Source: Janibacter sp. HTCC2649 (GTDB taxonomy: Bacteria; Actinomycetota; Actinomycetes; Actinomycetales; Dermatophilaceae). From it: a stretch of 64,000 bases of DNA. The notes below the pieces were generated by a model. It saw nothing but the letters and a program-made list of their open reading frames with translations. It searched no databases and had not been told where the DNA came from. Of this stretch, positions 35,068 to 43,468 are shown in pieces. Location: NCBI RefSeq assembly GCF_000152705.1, contig NZ_CH672413.1:3565046-3629045 (forward strand). Reading direction: 5' to 3'. The translations under genes and the position numbers were made by a program. The stretch's first letter is position 1, and every line of letters begins with the position of its first letter.

Positions 35068-36321
35068 GTGGCCACACCGTACGAGCGCACCAGGGATCAG
35101 GCAGTCGACCCGCACGAGGGACGACCGGCCCTGACCCGACCCATTGGGGGCCGCTGGCTCGGGGGAGTGTGCGTCGGCATTGCCGAGCACCTCGGTGTGC
35201 GACTGCGCTGGGTGCACCTGGCCTTCATCGTGCTGGCGTTCACCGGTCCCGGTCTTCCGGTCTACCTCTTCCTCTGGGTCGTGACGCCCTCCAGTGACAT
35301 CGGCGGCGGTCAGCGCGAACCCGGTGCCCTGCGTGCTGTGTCCGGTCTGAGCGAGTCCCGGTGGGGCATGTTCGTCGCCGCCGGCGGGATGCTCGTCCTC
35401 ATCGGCACCGTCGTCGGCCTCCAATGGGCCGGGGTCGACGTGCGCGCTGGCGTGCTCCTGCCGCTGCTGCTCATCGCCGCGGGCGTTGCCGTCGCGTGGT
35501 CGCACCTCGACGACGCCGAGCGCACCAAGTGGCTCGGCACCCAGCAGCAGGACCGCGGCATGCTCTTCCTGCGCCTCGGCCTCGGGATCACCGTCGCGGT
35601 CATCGGCATCCTTGTCCTCACGATCCGCGGCAACTCGTTTGCGGCGATCGGCGACGCGCTCCTCGCAACCGTGGCCGTCCTCGTCGGCGCCACCCTCATC
35701 GCTGCCCCGTGGGTGGTGCGCCTGTGGCGCGACTACCGCGAGGAGCAGGAGGTCGCGGCCCGCGCCAATGAGCGTGCCGACATCGCCGCCCACCTCCACG
35801 ACTCGGTCCTGCAGACCCTCGCGCTCATCCAGCGCCGCTCGCACGACCCGGCCTCGGTCACCCAGCTCGCCCGCGCCCAGGAACGCGAGCTCCGCTCGTG
35901 GCTGTATGCCGGTCCCTCCGGTTCCGATGAGACCCTCGCCTCTGCCGTCACGGCCGCCGCCCACGATGTCGAGGACCGGGGCGGCGTCGTCATCGACCTC
36001 GTCGTCACCGGTGACCGTCCGCTGGAGGAGCACGGCACCGCCCTGGTTCGGGCGATGCGCGAGGCGATGCTCAACGCGACGCGGCACGGGAAGGCGCCGG
36101 TGACGGCATACGCCGAAATAGGCCCCGGAGGGGTCGACGCGTTCGTCCGCGACCGCGGCGAAGGATTCGACATGGACGACATCCCCGAGGACCGGTTGGG
36201 CGTGCGCGCCTCGATCCTCGGCAGGATGGAACGACACGGAGGCACCGCCAGGATCCGCCGCCGTGAGGACGGAACCGAGGTGGAGCTCACGCTGCCGCCT
36301 CTCGAAGGAGAACAGTCATGA
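35068..36321 (+). CDS. Sensor histidine kinase with N-terminal PspC domain
   Basis: A 417-residue membrane kinase for envelope stress. PspC domain about 20-75 (GGRWLGGVCVGIAEHLGVRL), then four or five further TM helices to about residue 225, then a HisKA_3-type dimerisation helix with the phospho-accepting His244 in AAHLHDSVLQTLALIQRR, and a HATPase domain (N-box REAMLNATRHG, G-box RDRGEGFD). The family pairs with NarL-type regulators; the ATGA overlap with the next gene supports the pair. PspC fused to a kinase resembles the actinobacterial MacS-type arrangement. GTG start by position of the -10 box and PspC domain. Confidence 0.9.
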   Translation: MATPYERTRDQAVDPHEGRPALTRPIGGRWLGGVCVGIAEHLGVRLRWVHLAFIVLAFTGPGLPVYLFLWVVTPSSDIGGGQREPGALRAVSGLSESRWGMFVAAGGMLVLIGTVVGLQWAGVDVRAGVLLPLLLIAAGVAVAWSHLDDAERTKWLGTQQQDRGMLFLRLGLGITVAVIGILVLTIRGNSFAAIGDALLATVAVLVGATLIAAPWVVRLWRDYREEQEVAARANERADIAAHLHDSVLQTLALIQRRSHDPASVTQLARAQERELRSWLYAGPSGSDETLASAVTAAAHDVEDRGGVVIDLVVTGDRPLEEHGTALVRAMREAMLNATRHGKAPVTAYAEIGPGGVDAFVRDRGEGFDMDDIPEDRLGVRASILGRMERHGGTARIRRREDGTEVELTLPPLEGEQS

Positions 36322-37034
36322 GCACCGAGCCCAACAAGAAGCCTGCCGCCCCGCGCACCGGCCCCGTCCGGGTGGTGCTCGTCGACGACCACCGGATGTT
36401 CCGCACGGGGGTGCGCAGCGAGCTCGCCGAGGAGGCGGGTCCTGCCATCGAGATCGTGGGCGAGGCGCCGGATGTCGAGGCGGCGGTCAAGGTCATCCGT
36501 GAGACGCGCCCCGACGTCGTGCTCCTCGACGTCCACCTGCCCGGCGGCACGGGCAAGGGGGGCGCCGACGTCATCAATGGCTGCTTCGGCGTCGACACCG
36601 AGGCGGGGGCGCCGGTGCGCTTCCTCGCCCTGTCGGTCTCTGACGCGGCGGAGGACGTCATCGCCGTCATCCGGGCGGGCGCTCGCGGCTACGTCACCAA
36701 GACGATCACGGCGCGCGACCTCGGGACGGCAGTGCGGCGGGTGGCCGACGGCGACGCGGTGTTCTCTCCGCGGCTGGCGGGCTTTGTGTTGGACGCCTTT
36801 GGTGCGGCCGCTGGGGAGATTGCCGAGGTCGACGAGGAGCTCGACCGGCTGTCGGCGCGCGAGCGTGAGGTCATGCGCCTCATCGCGCGTGGCTACCAGT
36901 ACAAGGAAGTGGCCAAGGAGCTCTTCATCTCGGTCAAGACCGTTGAGACACACGTGTCCTCGGTGCTGCGCAAGCTCCAGCTGTCGTCACGGCACGAGCT
37001 CACCGCCTGGGCGATGGGCCGTCGCCTAGTGTGA
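36318..37034 (+). CDS. NarL/FixJ-type response regulator, partner of the PspC kinase
   Basis: A 238-residue response regulator. The receiver domain (about 17-150) has the acidic pair in VVLVDDHRMF, phospho-acceptor Asp71 in VVLLDVHLPGG, Ser in LALSVSD and Lys in RGYVTKT, all intact, in contrast to the regulator at the left edge. GerE helix-turn-helix about 175-230 (LSAREREVMRLIARGYQYKEVAKELFIS, given here in part). Translationally coupled to the kinase. Likely targets include the divergent PspC operon, by analogy with related systems; no operator was identified. Confidence 0.93.
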   Translation: MSTEPNKKPAAPRTGPVRVVLVDDHRMFRTGVRSELAEEAGPAIEIVGEAPDVEAAVKVIRETRPDVVLLDVHLPGGTGKGGADVINGCFGVDTEAGAPVRFLALSVSDAAEDVIAVIRAGARGYVTKTITARDLGTAVRRVADGDAVFSPRLAGFVLDAFGAAAGEIAEVDEELDRLSAREREVMRLIARGYQYKEVAKELFISVKTVETHVSSVLRKLQLSSRHELTAWAMGRRLV

Positions 37035-37039
37035 CTGCC

Positions 37040-37393
37040 ATGGATTTCCTGATCAACGTCTTCGTCGTCCTGCACCTGCTGGGCCTCGCCGCGATCGTCG
37101 GCAGCGCGGTGTTCGTCGCGCGGGGCGTTCCGACACCGGCGCTGGTGTGGGGTGCACGGGCCCAGATCATCACCGGGCTGATCCTCGTCGGTCTCAACGA
37201 GGCGGGTGACGAGCCGCTCAACCACACGAAGATCGGCGTCAAGCTCCTCATCGCGATCGGTGTTGCGGCCTGTGCCGAGATCGCCGCCGCTCGTGAGCGC
37301 AAGGGTCAGGGCAACCCGCAGCTCGTCCACGCCGCCGGAGCCCTCGCGGTCCTCAACACCCTGATCGCCGTCCTCTGGACCTCGGCGAGCTGA
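37040..37393 (+). CDS. Small conserved four-helix membrane protein
   Basis: A 117-residue integral membrane protein with about four helices (LINVFVVLHLLGLAAIVGSAVFV; GARAQIITGLILVGL; IGVKLLIAIGVAACAEIAA; AGALAVLNTLIAVLWT). Similar small proteins occur widely in actinobacteria without assigned function. The ATG at 37040 follows a TAGTGT box (37027-37032) by seven bases, the box overlapping the stop of the response regulator, so it may be transcribed separately and leaderless; GTG 37031 is the alternative start. It converges on qor, with a small CCCC/GGGG stem at 37396-37406 between. Confidence 0.78.
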   Translation: MDFLINVFVVLHLLGLAAIVGSAVFVARGVPTPALVWGARAQIITGLILVGLNEAGDEPLNHTKIGVKLLIAIGVAACAEIAAARERKGQGNPQLVHAAGALAVLNTLIAVLWTSAS

Positions 37394-37399
37394 ACCCCG

Positions 37400-38401
37400 T
37401 CAGGGGATGAGCAGGAGCTTGCCCTGGGTGCGACGACCCTCCAGATCGGCGTATGCCGTGCGCGCTTCAGCCAGCGGGTAGCGCCCACCGACGCTGACCT
37501 GCACGTCTCCTGACTCGATCCACTCGAAGAGCTCGGTGGCACGGGCCCGCAGCTCCTCTGGCGTGGCGACGTAGGAGCCGAGGGTCGGTCGGGTGACGAA
37601 GAGCGAACCCAGCTTGTTGAGTCGCTGCAGGTCGAACGGCGGGACCTGACCGCTCGCGGCGCCATAGAGCACCATGAGGCCGCGCGGTCGGAGCGAGTTC
37701 AGCGACGCCTCGAACGTGTCGAGGCCGACGCCGTCATAGACGACATGGACGCCCACCCCGTCGGTGAGCTCGCGGACGGTCGCGGCAAGGTCGTCGACCT
37801 CGGCGTAGTTGACGAGCTCGTCGGCGCCGCGCTCGCGGGCGGTCTCGAGCTTCTCGGCGGAGCCGGCGGTGGCGATGACGCGCCCCCCGCGCTTCTTGAC
37901 CATCTGGGTGAGCAGCTGACCGACGCCACCGGCCGCGGCGTGGACGAGGGCGACGGTGCCCTGCTGCACGGCATACGTGCTCGTCGAGAGGTAGTGCGCG
38001 GTGAGGCCCTGGAGCATCGCCGCGGCAGCGGTCTCGAGGTCGACGCCCTGCGGGACGTGGACGAGGTTCTTGGTGTCGACGGCGGCGTAGGCCTGGGCCG
38101 AGCCGAGGCCCTGGCCCCACGCAACCCGGTCGCCGATGACGAAGCAGTTGACGTCGGGTCCGACCGCGACGACCTCGCCCGCACCCTCGGCCCCGCACAC
38201 GAACGGAGTCGGGATCGGATAGACGCCTTCGCGCTGATAGGTGTCGATGAAGTTCACGCCAGCGGCGGCAACCCGCACGAGGACCTGCTCGGAGCCGGGC
38301 ACCGGGAGGGCCTGCTCTCGGACCTCGAGGACGTCGCCTCCACCGTGAGCAGTCACGACGAGGGCGGGGGCGGACTCGGGCAGCGCTGAACCTGAAGTCA
38401 T
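37400..38401 (-). CDS. qor: Zinc-independent quinone oxidoreductase (QOR family)
   Basis: A 333-residue NADPH:quinone reductase-type medium-chain dehydrogenase. N-terminal GroES-like part (VLVRVAAAGVNFIDTYQREGVYP), NADPH fold ALVHAAAGGVGQLLTQMVKKRGG, and a C-terminal ending QGKLLLIP. Cys/His zinc ligands of alcohol dehydrogenases are absent, as in QOR. It reduces quinones by one electron or acts on small enones; physiological substrate unknown. Start ATG 38401 by an exact TAGCCT box at -12; a TTG three bases upstream is not needed. It lies 23 bases after the molybdate operon on the same strand but with its own promoter. Confidence 0.92.
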   Translation of the reverse strand: MTSGSALPESAPALVVTAHGGGDVLEVREQALPVPGSEQVLVRVAAAGVNFIDTYQREGVYPIPTPFVCGAEGAGEVVAVGPDVNCFVIGDRVAWGQGLGSAQAYAAVDTKNLVHVPQGVDLETAAAAMLQGLTAHYLSTSTYAVQQGTVALVHAAAGGVGQLLTQMVKKRGGRVIATAGSAEKLETARERGADELVNYAEVDDLAATVRELTDGVGVHVVYDGVGLDTFEASLNSLRPRGLMVLYGAASGQVPPFDLQRLNKLGSLFVTRPTLGSYVATPEELRARATELFEWIESGDVQVSVGGRYPLAEARTAYADLEGRRTQGKLLLIP

Positions 38402-38407
38402 CAACTC

Positions 38408-38413
38408 AGGCTA
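38408..38413 (-). promoter_or_regulatory. Leaderless -10 box of qor
   Basis: Minus-strand TAGCCT at -12 to -7 relative to ATG 38401, within the 23-base gap after modC. Confidence 0.6.
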
Positions 38414-38423
38414 GCGAGGTGCT

Positions 38424-39488
38424 TCATGCGCGGTGCAGGTGGACCTCTGTGGCCTTGACCGCGAGCACGATCCGGTCGCCTCGTGTGAGCCTCAGGTCGG
38501 CCACGGCGGCCGGGGTGATGTCCGCGCTGAGCACGTCGGTGCGAACCCTCACGAGGTGCCCGTGTGGCTCGAGGTCGACGACCGTGGCGTCGAGGCTGTT
38601 GCGGGGGCTGCCGTGGGGCGCCTCGAGGTGGACGCTCACCGCCGAGGGTGCGACGACGGCGGCGACGGGCTCGCCCTCGCCGAGCGGCTGGTCCGCGATG
38701 CCGTGCAGAAGGCGACCGTCCGGCATACGCAGGGCTCCATCGGCCGAGAGGCCGCGCAGGAGGTTCAGACCGGCGAACCGTGCGCCGAAGTCGCTCGTCG
38801 GACGACTGAGCACCCGAGCGGTCTCGCCCTCTTCGACGACTCGTCCGCCGTGGATGACGGCGACGCGGTCGGCCAGGAGCGCGGCGTCGAGGACGTCGTG
38901 GGTCACGAGGATGGTCGTGCGGTCATGGGTGACGCGGCGCAGGAGGTCACGGACGTCGGGCGCCACCTCGACGTCGAGCGCGGAGAGAGGTTCGTCGATG
39001 AGGAGGACAGCGGGTTCGGTGGCGAGGGCGCGGGCGATGGCGACCTTCTGCCCCTGTCCGCCGGACAGCTCGTGGGGGCGACGATCGGCGTATGCCGCCA
39101 TGCCCACCTTCTCGAGCCACGTCGCCGCCCGCTCGGCCGCGGTTCGACGCGCGGTGCCGGTCGCTCGAGGTCCGAAGGCGACGTTGTCGAGGGCGCTGAG
39201 GTGGGGAAAGAGGCGGGCCTCCTGCGCGAGGAGGGCGATGCCGCGGGCGTGGGGCGGGACCCACGTGTTGGTGGCGCGGTCGGAGAGGACGCGGTTGCCG
39301 AGCCGGACGGTGCCGGTGTCGGGGCGCAGGAGTCCTGCAGCGGCGGCCAGGATCGTCGACTTGCCAGCGCCGTTGGGGCCGAGCAGGGCCAGGGTCTCGC
39401 CCTGCTCGACGCGTACGCGGACGTCGACGTCGCGGTGGGCGACGGTCAGGTCGATCTCGAAGGTGGGGCCCTCAGGAGTCCGGGTCAT
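38424..39488 (-). CDS. modC: Molybdate ABC transporter ATP-binding protein
   Basis: Energises molybdate import. It has 354 residues: Walker [12 protein letters not shown], signature [17 protein letters not shown], Walker [14 protein letters not shown]-loop LVTHD, then a C-terminal regulatory TOBE domain (about 285-354: [22 protein letters not shown]) that binds molybdate in ModC. The ATG overlaps the stop of modB by four bases. Last gene of the operon modE-like / modA / modB / modC, all joined by four-base overlaps. Sulfate transport is excluded by the ModA and regulator neighbours. Confidence 0.93.
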   Translation of the reverse strand: MTRTPEGPTFEIDLTVAHRDVDVRVRVEQGETLALLGPNGAGKSTILAAAAGLLRPDTGTVRLGNRVLSDRATNTWVPPHARGIALLAQEARLFPHLSALDNVAFGPRATGTARRTAAERAATWLEKVGMAAYADRRPHELSGGQGQKVAIARALATEPAVLLIDEPLSALDVEVAPDVRDLLRRVTHDRTTILVTHDVLDAALLADRVAVIHGGRVVEEGETARVLSRPTSDFGARFAGLNLLRGLSADGALRMPDGRLLHGIADQPLGEGEPVAAVVAPSAVSVHLEAPHGSPRNSLDATVVDLEPHGHLVRVRTDVLSADITPAAVADLRLTRGDRIVLAVKATEVHLHRA

Positions 39489-40279
39489 GGCGTACCAGCC
39501 GCGAGGGAGTCGCGTCGAGCACGGGTCAGCCCGATGACGAGTACGGCGACGGCGACGAGGACGAGCGAGAGGGCGACAGCGGCTCGGGGGTCGCCCTCGC
39601 GCTGGAGGTAGATCTCGAGGGGGAGCGTGCGCGTCGTGCCCTGCAGGGACCCGGCGAAGGTGATCGTGGCGCCGAACTCGCCCAGGCAGCGCGCGAAGGC
39701 GAGGATCGTGCCGGAGAGGAGTCCGGGGAGGGCAAGCGGGAGGGTGACTCGTCGGAACACGGTGGTGGGTGCGGCGCCGAGGGTGGCGGCGATGTCTTCG
39801 TAGCGGGTGCCAGCCGCGCGCAGGGCGCCTTCGAGGCTGAGCACGAGGAAGGGCATCGCCACGAAGGTCTGGGCGATGACGACGGCGGTTGTCGAGAAGG
39901 CGATGTCGATGCCGAGGACGTCGAGGGTGTGGCCGAGCACTCCGCGCCTGCCGAAGGCCTGGAGCAGCGCGATGCCTCCGACGACGGGTGGGAGGACGAG
40001 AGGGAGCAGGACGAGGGAGCGGAGCAGGGTCGAGGCGGTCCCGGTGGTGCGGGCGAGGACGACGGCGAGGGGGATACCGAAGAGCAGGCACAGGACGGTG
40101 CTCGCGGTGGCGGTGCGCAGGCTGAGCCAGAGCGCCGCCGTGGACGCCTCGGAGCTGATGAGCGGCCAGAAGTTCGCCCAGTCGACGGTGAGCGCCATCG
40201 CAACGATGGGCACCGCGACGAGGAGAGCCCCGATGGTTGCTGGGACCAGCAGCCATCGCGGAATGGTCAGTCTGGTCAC
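39485..40279 (-). CDS. modB: Molybdate ABC transporter permease
   Basis: A 264-residue inner-membrane permease with about five TM helices. The EAA loop that contacts ModC reads [25 protein letters not shown] (quoted in part: [18 protein letters not shown]), followed by [20 protein letters not shown], the ModB/CysT hallmark. The start overlaps the modA stop by four bases. No oddities. Confidence 0.95.
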   Translation of the reverse strand: MTRLTIPRWLLVPATIGALLVAVPIVAMALTVDWANFWPLISSEASTAALWLSLRTATASTVLCLLFGIPLAVVLARTTGTASTLLRSLVLLPLVLPPVVGGIALLQAFGRRGVLGHTLDVLGIDIAFSTTAVVIAQTFVAMPFLVLSLEGALRAAGTRYEDIAATLGAAPTTVFRRVTLPLALPGLLSGTILAFARCLGEFGATITFAGSLQGTTRTLPLEIYLQREGDPRAAVALSLVLVAVAVLVIGLTRARRDSLAAGTP

Positions 40280-41097
40280 GGGGCGGCGAATCCTGCTGCC
40301 TGCAACACCTTCTGGCCCTCGGCGCCGGTGATGGCGGTGACGAACTCACCGGCCAGGGTGGCGTCGGTGGCTCCCTTGAGCGAGGCGATCGGATAGATGT
40401 TGATGGCCGACTTGGCCTCGGCGAAGTCGAGGCCGGTGACCTCTGCGCCTGCGCCCTTCACATCGGTGACGTAGACGAGGCCGGCGTCGGCCTCACCCGA
40501 ACGCACCTTGCCGAGCACGTCGGTGACGGCCTGCTCCTCGCTCACCGGCTTGATGTCGATTCCGGCCGCCTTCTCGACGGAGATGGCGGCCGCACCGCAG
40601 GGCACGGCGGGAGCGCACAGGACGACCTTGGCGCCGGGCTTGGTCAGGTCGGCGAGGGACGTGATGCCGGCGGGGTTGTCCTTGGGCACCACGATCTGGA
40701 GCGTGTTGCTCACGAACGGGGTGGGCTCGCCGGTGACGAGACCGTCCGTGACCGCCTTCTTCATCGTGGACTCGTTGGCCGTGGCGAGGACGTCAGCGGG
40801 CGCGCCGTCGGAGAGCTGCGAGACCAGGCCGGAGGAGCCGCCGAAGCTGAACTTCACGGTCACGCCCGGGTGAGCCTTCTCGAAGGTCTTGCCGATCTCC
40901 TCGAACGACTTCTGCAGGGAGGCTGCCGCGAAGACGGTGAGCGTGCGAGGAGTTGCTGCGGACGAACTCGACTGCGCCGCAGGCGTATCCGTGCTGTCAG
41001 GGGTGTCGTTCGATCCACACCCAGCCACGAGCAGAAGGCTGGCGACAGCGATGGACGAGCGGACGGCATACGCGCGGGTGTGCTTGGCGATGTTCAC
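40276..41097 (-). CDS. modA: Molybdate-binding lipoprotein
   Basis: Extracellular solute-binding lipoprotein, 273 residues. Lipobox SLLLVAGC places the lipidated Cys near residue 27, followed by a Ser/Thr-rich linker. Binding-protein signature [17 protein letters not shown], then [25 protein letters not shown] (oxyanion-binding Ser residues), and [11 protein letters not shown] near the C-terminus. The GTG start at 41097 overlaps the stop of the regulator gene (GTGA). Confidence 0.95.
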   Translation of the reverse strand: MNIAKHTRAYAVRSSIAVASLLLVAGCGSNDTPDSTDTPAAQSSSSAATPRTLTVFAAASLQKSFEEIGKTFEKAHPGVTVKFSFGGSSGLVSQLSDGAPADVLATANESTMKKAVTDGLVTGEPTPFVSNTLQIVVPKDNPAGITSLADLTKPGAKVVLCAPAVPCGAAAISVEKAAGIDIKPVSEEQAVTDVLGKVRSGEADAGLVYVTDVKGAGAEVTGLDFAEAKSAINIYPIASLKGATDATLAGEFVTAITGAEGQKVLQAAGFAAP

Positions 41098-41486
41098 GGG
41101 GTCTCCACGATGACGGTCGTCGACTTCACGACGGCGACGGCTACGGAACCGAGCTCGAGTTCGAGCTCGCGGACGGCTTCGCTCGACATGAGCGAGACGA
41201 CACGGAAGGGGCCGCACTGCAGCTCGACCTGAGCCATCACCTTGTCCATGGTGATGTCGGTGACGAGGCCGACGAAGCGGTTGCGGGCGGAGCGGCCGAC
41301 GCTCGACGGGTCGGCGACGGCGCGGGCCTGCTCGCGGGCGAGGAGGGCCACGGCGTGACCGTCGACGACCTTGCGGCCGGCGTCGTCGGTGTGGGCGTCG
41401 AGGGCGCCACTGTCGACCCAACGTCGGACGGTGTCGTCACTGACGCCGAGGAACATCGCGGCTTCGGACAGGCGCATGTGCGGCAT
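41094..41486 (-). CDS. Molybdate-responsive HTH-TOBE regulator
   Basis: A 130-residue protein combining an N-terminal MerR/excisionase-like helix-turn-helix (MRLSEAAMFLGVSDDTVRRW) with a C-terminal mono-TOBE (Mop) molybdate-binding domain (about 65-130: SARNRFVGLVTDITMDKVMA). It is a one-domain substitute for ModE and probably represses the operon when molybdate is bound. First gene of the mod operon. ATG 41486 is chosen because a TAGAGT box ends seven bases upstream; GTG 41495 and ATG 41477 are alternatives. Confidence 0.87.
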   Translation of the reverse strand: MPHMRLSEAAMFLGVSDDTVRRWVDSGALDAHTDDAGRKVVDGHAVALLAREQARAVADPSSVGRSARNRFVGLVTDITMDKVMAQVELQCGPFRVVSLMSSEAVRELELELGSVAVAVVKSTTVIVETP

Positions 41487-41493
41487 GCAGAAC

Positions 41494-41499
41494 ACTCTA
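41494..41499 (-). promoter_or_regulatory. -10 box of the molybdate operon
   Basis: Minus-strand TAGAGT at -13 to -8 relative to ATG 41486. No ribosome site follows, so the first message is nearly or fully leaderless. Confidence 0.5.
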
Positions 41500-41540
41500 G
41501 TCCCGCATCTGCGGAGTTGGATGTCAATCGCCCACGTTGG

Positions 41541-42416
41541 TCAGGGGCGCAGTGTGGCGAGGACTGCGTCGAGCATGTCCGGAGTGAGGCGTCCCGTGTA
41601 GGTGTTGTGCGGGCTGACGTGATAGCAACCGATGAGGCGGACGGGGTGCCCGCTGGGGGTGCGGAGGATGGCTTCGGTGGCATGGCCGAACTTCGGGCGG
41701 GGCGCGGGGACGGTCCAGCCGAGGGTGGTGGTGGCCGCGAGGACGCCCTTCCAGCCGATCTCGCCGAGCGTCATGATGACGCGCAGCCGGTCGCCGAGGA
41801 GCTCGAGGTCGCGGCCGAGCCACGTGGCGCAGGTGGCGCGTTCGGTCGGGGTGGGTACGTTCCCGGGAGGGGCGCATCGCACGGCAGCAACGATGCGTAT
41901 GCCGGTCAGCTCGAGGCCGTCTCCGGCGCCGACCGAGGTCGGCTGGTTCGCGTACCCGGTTCGGTGGAGGGCGGCATACAGGAAGTCGCCGGAGGCGTCG
42001 CCGGTGAACATGCGACCCGTGCGGTTGGTGCCGTTGGCTGCTGGCGCGAGGCCGACGATGAGGGCGGTGGCGTCGGGGTCACCGAACGACGGACCGGGCC
42101 GTCCCCAGTAGGGCTGGTCGGCGAAGGATGCCCGACGGTCATGTCTCGCAACGGTTTCACGCCAGTCGACCAGGCGTGGGCAGGCGCGGCAGACGGTGAC
42201 GCGGGCGTCGACCTCGGTGAGGGTGAGGGCGCTGGCGGCGAGTGCGTGGACGTCGTCGACGTTGTGGGCCACGGGGGTGTCGGTGGTGGCCGGGTCGCCG
42301 GGCCAGCCGGCTCCGGGCGGCACGGGGGAGAGGAAGGGCTCGCCGGTGATGGGGTGCCTGTCGGGGCCGACGCGCGTCACTCCATCGGTGCCGCTGATGT
42401 TGCGTTCGGCCGTCAT
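41541..42416 (-). CDS. Family 5 uracil-DNA glycosylase (UdgB type)
   Basis: Removes uracil and other deaminated bases from DNA. It has 291 residues. Motif GLAPAANGTNRTGRMFTGD is the family 5 active site (family 4 would have GEAPG). Cys for the [4Fe-4S] cluster are visible in VCRACPRL, RCAPPGN and ATCATW. The C-terminal HVSPHNTYTGRLT is the family 5 His motif. A roughly 55-residue N-terminal extension precedes the conserved part. The ATG overlaps the stop of the LigD-type polymerase by four bases, so glycosylase and polymerase are translated together. Confidence 0.92.
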   Translation of the reverse strand: MTAERNISGTDGVTRVGPDRHPITGEPFLSPVPPGAGWPGDPATTDTPVAHNVDDVHALAASALTLTEVDARVTVCRACPRLVDWRETVARHDRRASFADQPYWGRPGPSFGDPDATALIVGLAPAANGTNRTGRMFTGDASGDFLYAALHRTGYANQPTSVGAGDGLELTGIRIVAAVRCAPPGNVPTPTERATCATWLGRDLELLGDRLRVIMTLGEIGWKGVLAATTTLGWTVPAPRPKFGHATEAILRTPSGHPVRLIGCYHVSPHNTYTGRLTPDMLDAVLATLRP

Positions 42417-43408
42417 GGCTTGGCTTCGTCGTCCTCGGGTTCGGGCTCGGGCGGGGTGTCTGCACCTTCGCGTTCGTCGCGGTCGGCCCACTCGAGCAGG
42501 GGGGTGATGTCGAAGACGTGCTTGTCGATGTCCGCGTGGAGGTCGCCGAGCCTGGCGTAGCGCTCCGGAACGGTGGCGATGGTGAAGTCCTGGGGTTCGA
42601 CGTCGTCGACCTCGTCCCACTCGATCGGGGTCGAGACGGTGCCGATCGTGTTGCCGCGCACTGAGTAGGCACTCGCGATCGTGTGGTCGCGGGCGTTCTG
42701 GTTGTAGTCGACGAACACCGCTTCGGGGTCTCGGTCCTTGCGCCACCACGTCGTCGTGACGTCGTCGGGGGCGCGGCGTTCGACCTCACGGGCGAAGGCG
42801 AGGGCGGCGCGGCGCACGTCCTGGAAGCCGTGGTCGGGGGCGATGCGGACGTAGACATGGAGGCCGTGGCCGCCGCTCGTCTTGGGGAAGCCGGTGGCGC
42901 CGAGCTCGTCGAGAACCTCGTGAGCGACGTGAGCCACCCGGCGGACCCGGTCGAAGGGGGCGTCGGGCATGGGGTCGAGGTCGATGCGCCACTCGTCGGG
43001 CTGTTCGGTGTCGGCGCGGCGGCTGTTCCACGGGTGGAACTCGACGGTACTCATCTGGACGGCCCAGATGATGTGGGCCAGGTCGGTGGGGCAGAGCTCG
43101 TCGGCGTGCAGCCCGTATCGCGGGAAGTGCAGCCGGACGGTCTCGAGCCATGGGGGTGCGCCGCGAGGGACGCGCTTCTGGTGGACCTTGTTGCCGTCGA
43201 CGCCGTCGGGGAAGCGGTGCAGCATCGTCGGGCGTTCGCGCAGGGCGTTGAGGATGCCGTCGCCGACCGAGAGGTAGTAGTTGGCCAGGTCGAGCTTGGT
43301 CTCACCTCGGGCAGAGAAGTAGACACGCTCGGGGCTCGAGAGTTTCACCTCGTGGCCGGCGACATCGAGGTAGACGGGTTCGCCGAATTCACCCTTGCGA
43401 GAGGCCAT
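42413..43408 (-). CDS. Stand-alone LigD-type DNA polymerase/primase
   Basis: A 331-residue archaeo-eukaryotic primase-fold polymerase related to the polymerase domain of LigD, without ligase or nuclease domains. Catalytic acidic motif WRIDLDPMP, phosphate-binding KTSGGHGLHVYV, and third motif VFVDYNQNARDHTIASAYSVR (in part). Members fill gaps in NHEJ or in base excision repair (PolD1/PolD2 of mycobacteria). Direct coupling to a uracil-DNA glycosylase favours a repair role. The C-terminus is an acidic Pro/Glu tail. No Ku gene in the window. ATG 43408 follows a TACGGT box. Confidence 0.92.
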   Translation of the reverse strand: MASRKGEFGEPVYLDVAGHEVKLSSPERVYFSARGETKLDLANYYLSVGDGILNALRERPTMLHRFPDGVDGNKVHQKRVPRGAPPWLETVRLHFPRYGLHADELCPTDLAHIIWAVQMSTVEFHPWNSRRADTEQPDEWRIDLDPMPDAPFDRVRRVAHVAHEVLDELGATGFPKTSGGHGLHVYVRIAPDHGFQDVRRAALAFAREVERRAPDDVTTTWWRKDRDPEAVFVDYNQNARDHTIASAYSVRGNTIGTVSTPIEWDEVDDVEPQDFTIATVPERYARLGDLHADIDKHVFDITPLLEWADRDEREGADTPPEPEPEDDEAKP

Positions 43409-43415
43409 GCACGAC

Positions 43416-43421
43416 ACCGTA
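43416..43421 (-). promoter_or_regulatory. -10 box of the LigD-pol / UDG operon
   Basis: Minus-strand TACGGT at -13 to -8 relative to ATG 43408. The box overlaps a GTATGCCG motif copy (43419-43426). Confidence 0.5.
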
Positions 43422-43468
43422 TGCCGTCCGCTCACCCGCACGTATCCAGAACTTCGCGCGGACGAACC

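Noticed and set aside
34942-36237. Long N-terminal extension of the PspC-domain gene reaching 36237
   Set aside because: It lies opposite the kinase gene, is low-complexity Asp/Glu/Arg-rich, and the PspC domain begins naturally after ATG 34941.
36318-37034. The 36.3-kb response regulator as a second atypical regulator
   Set aside because: Its acidic pair, Asp71, Ser and Lys are all present, so it is a normal phosphorylatable regulator.
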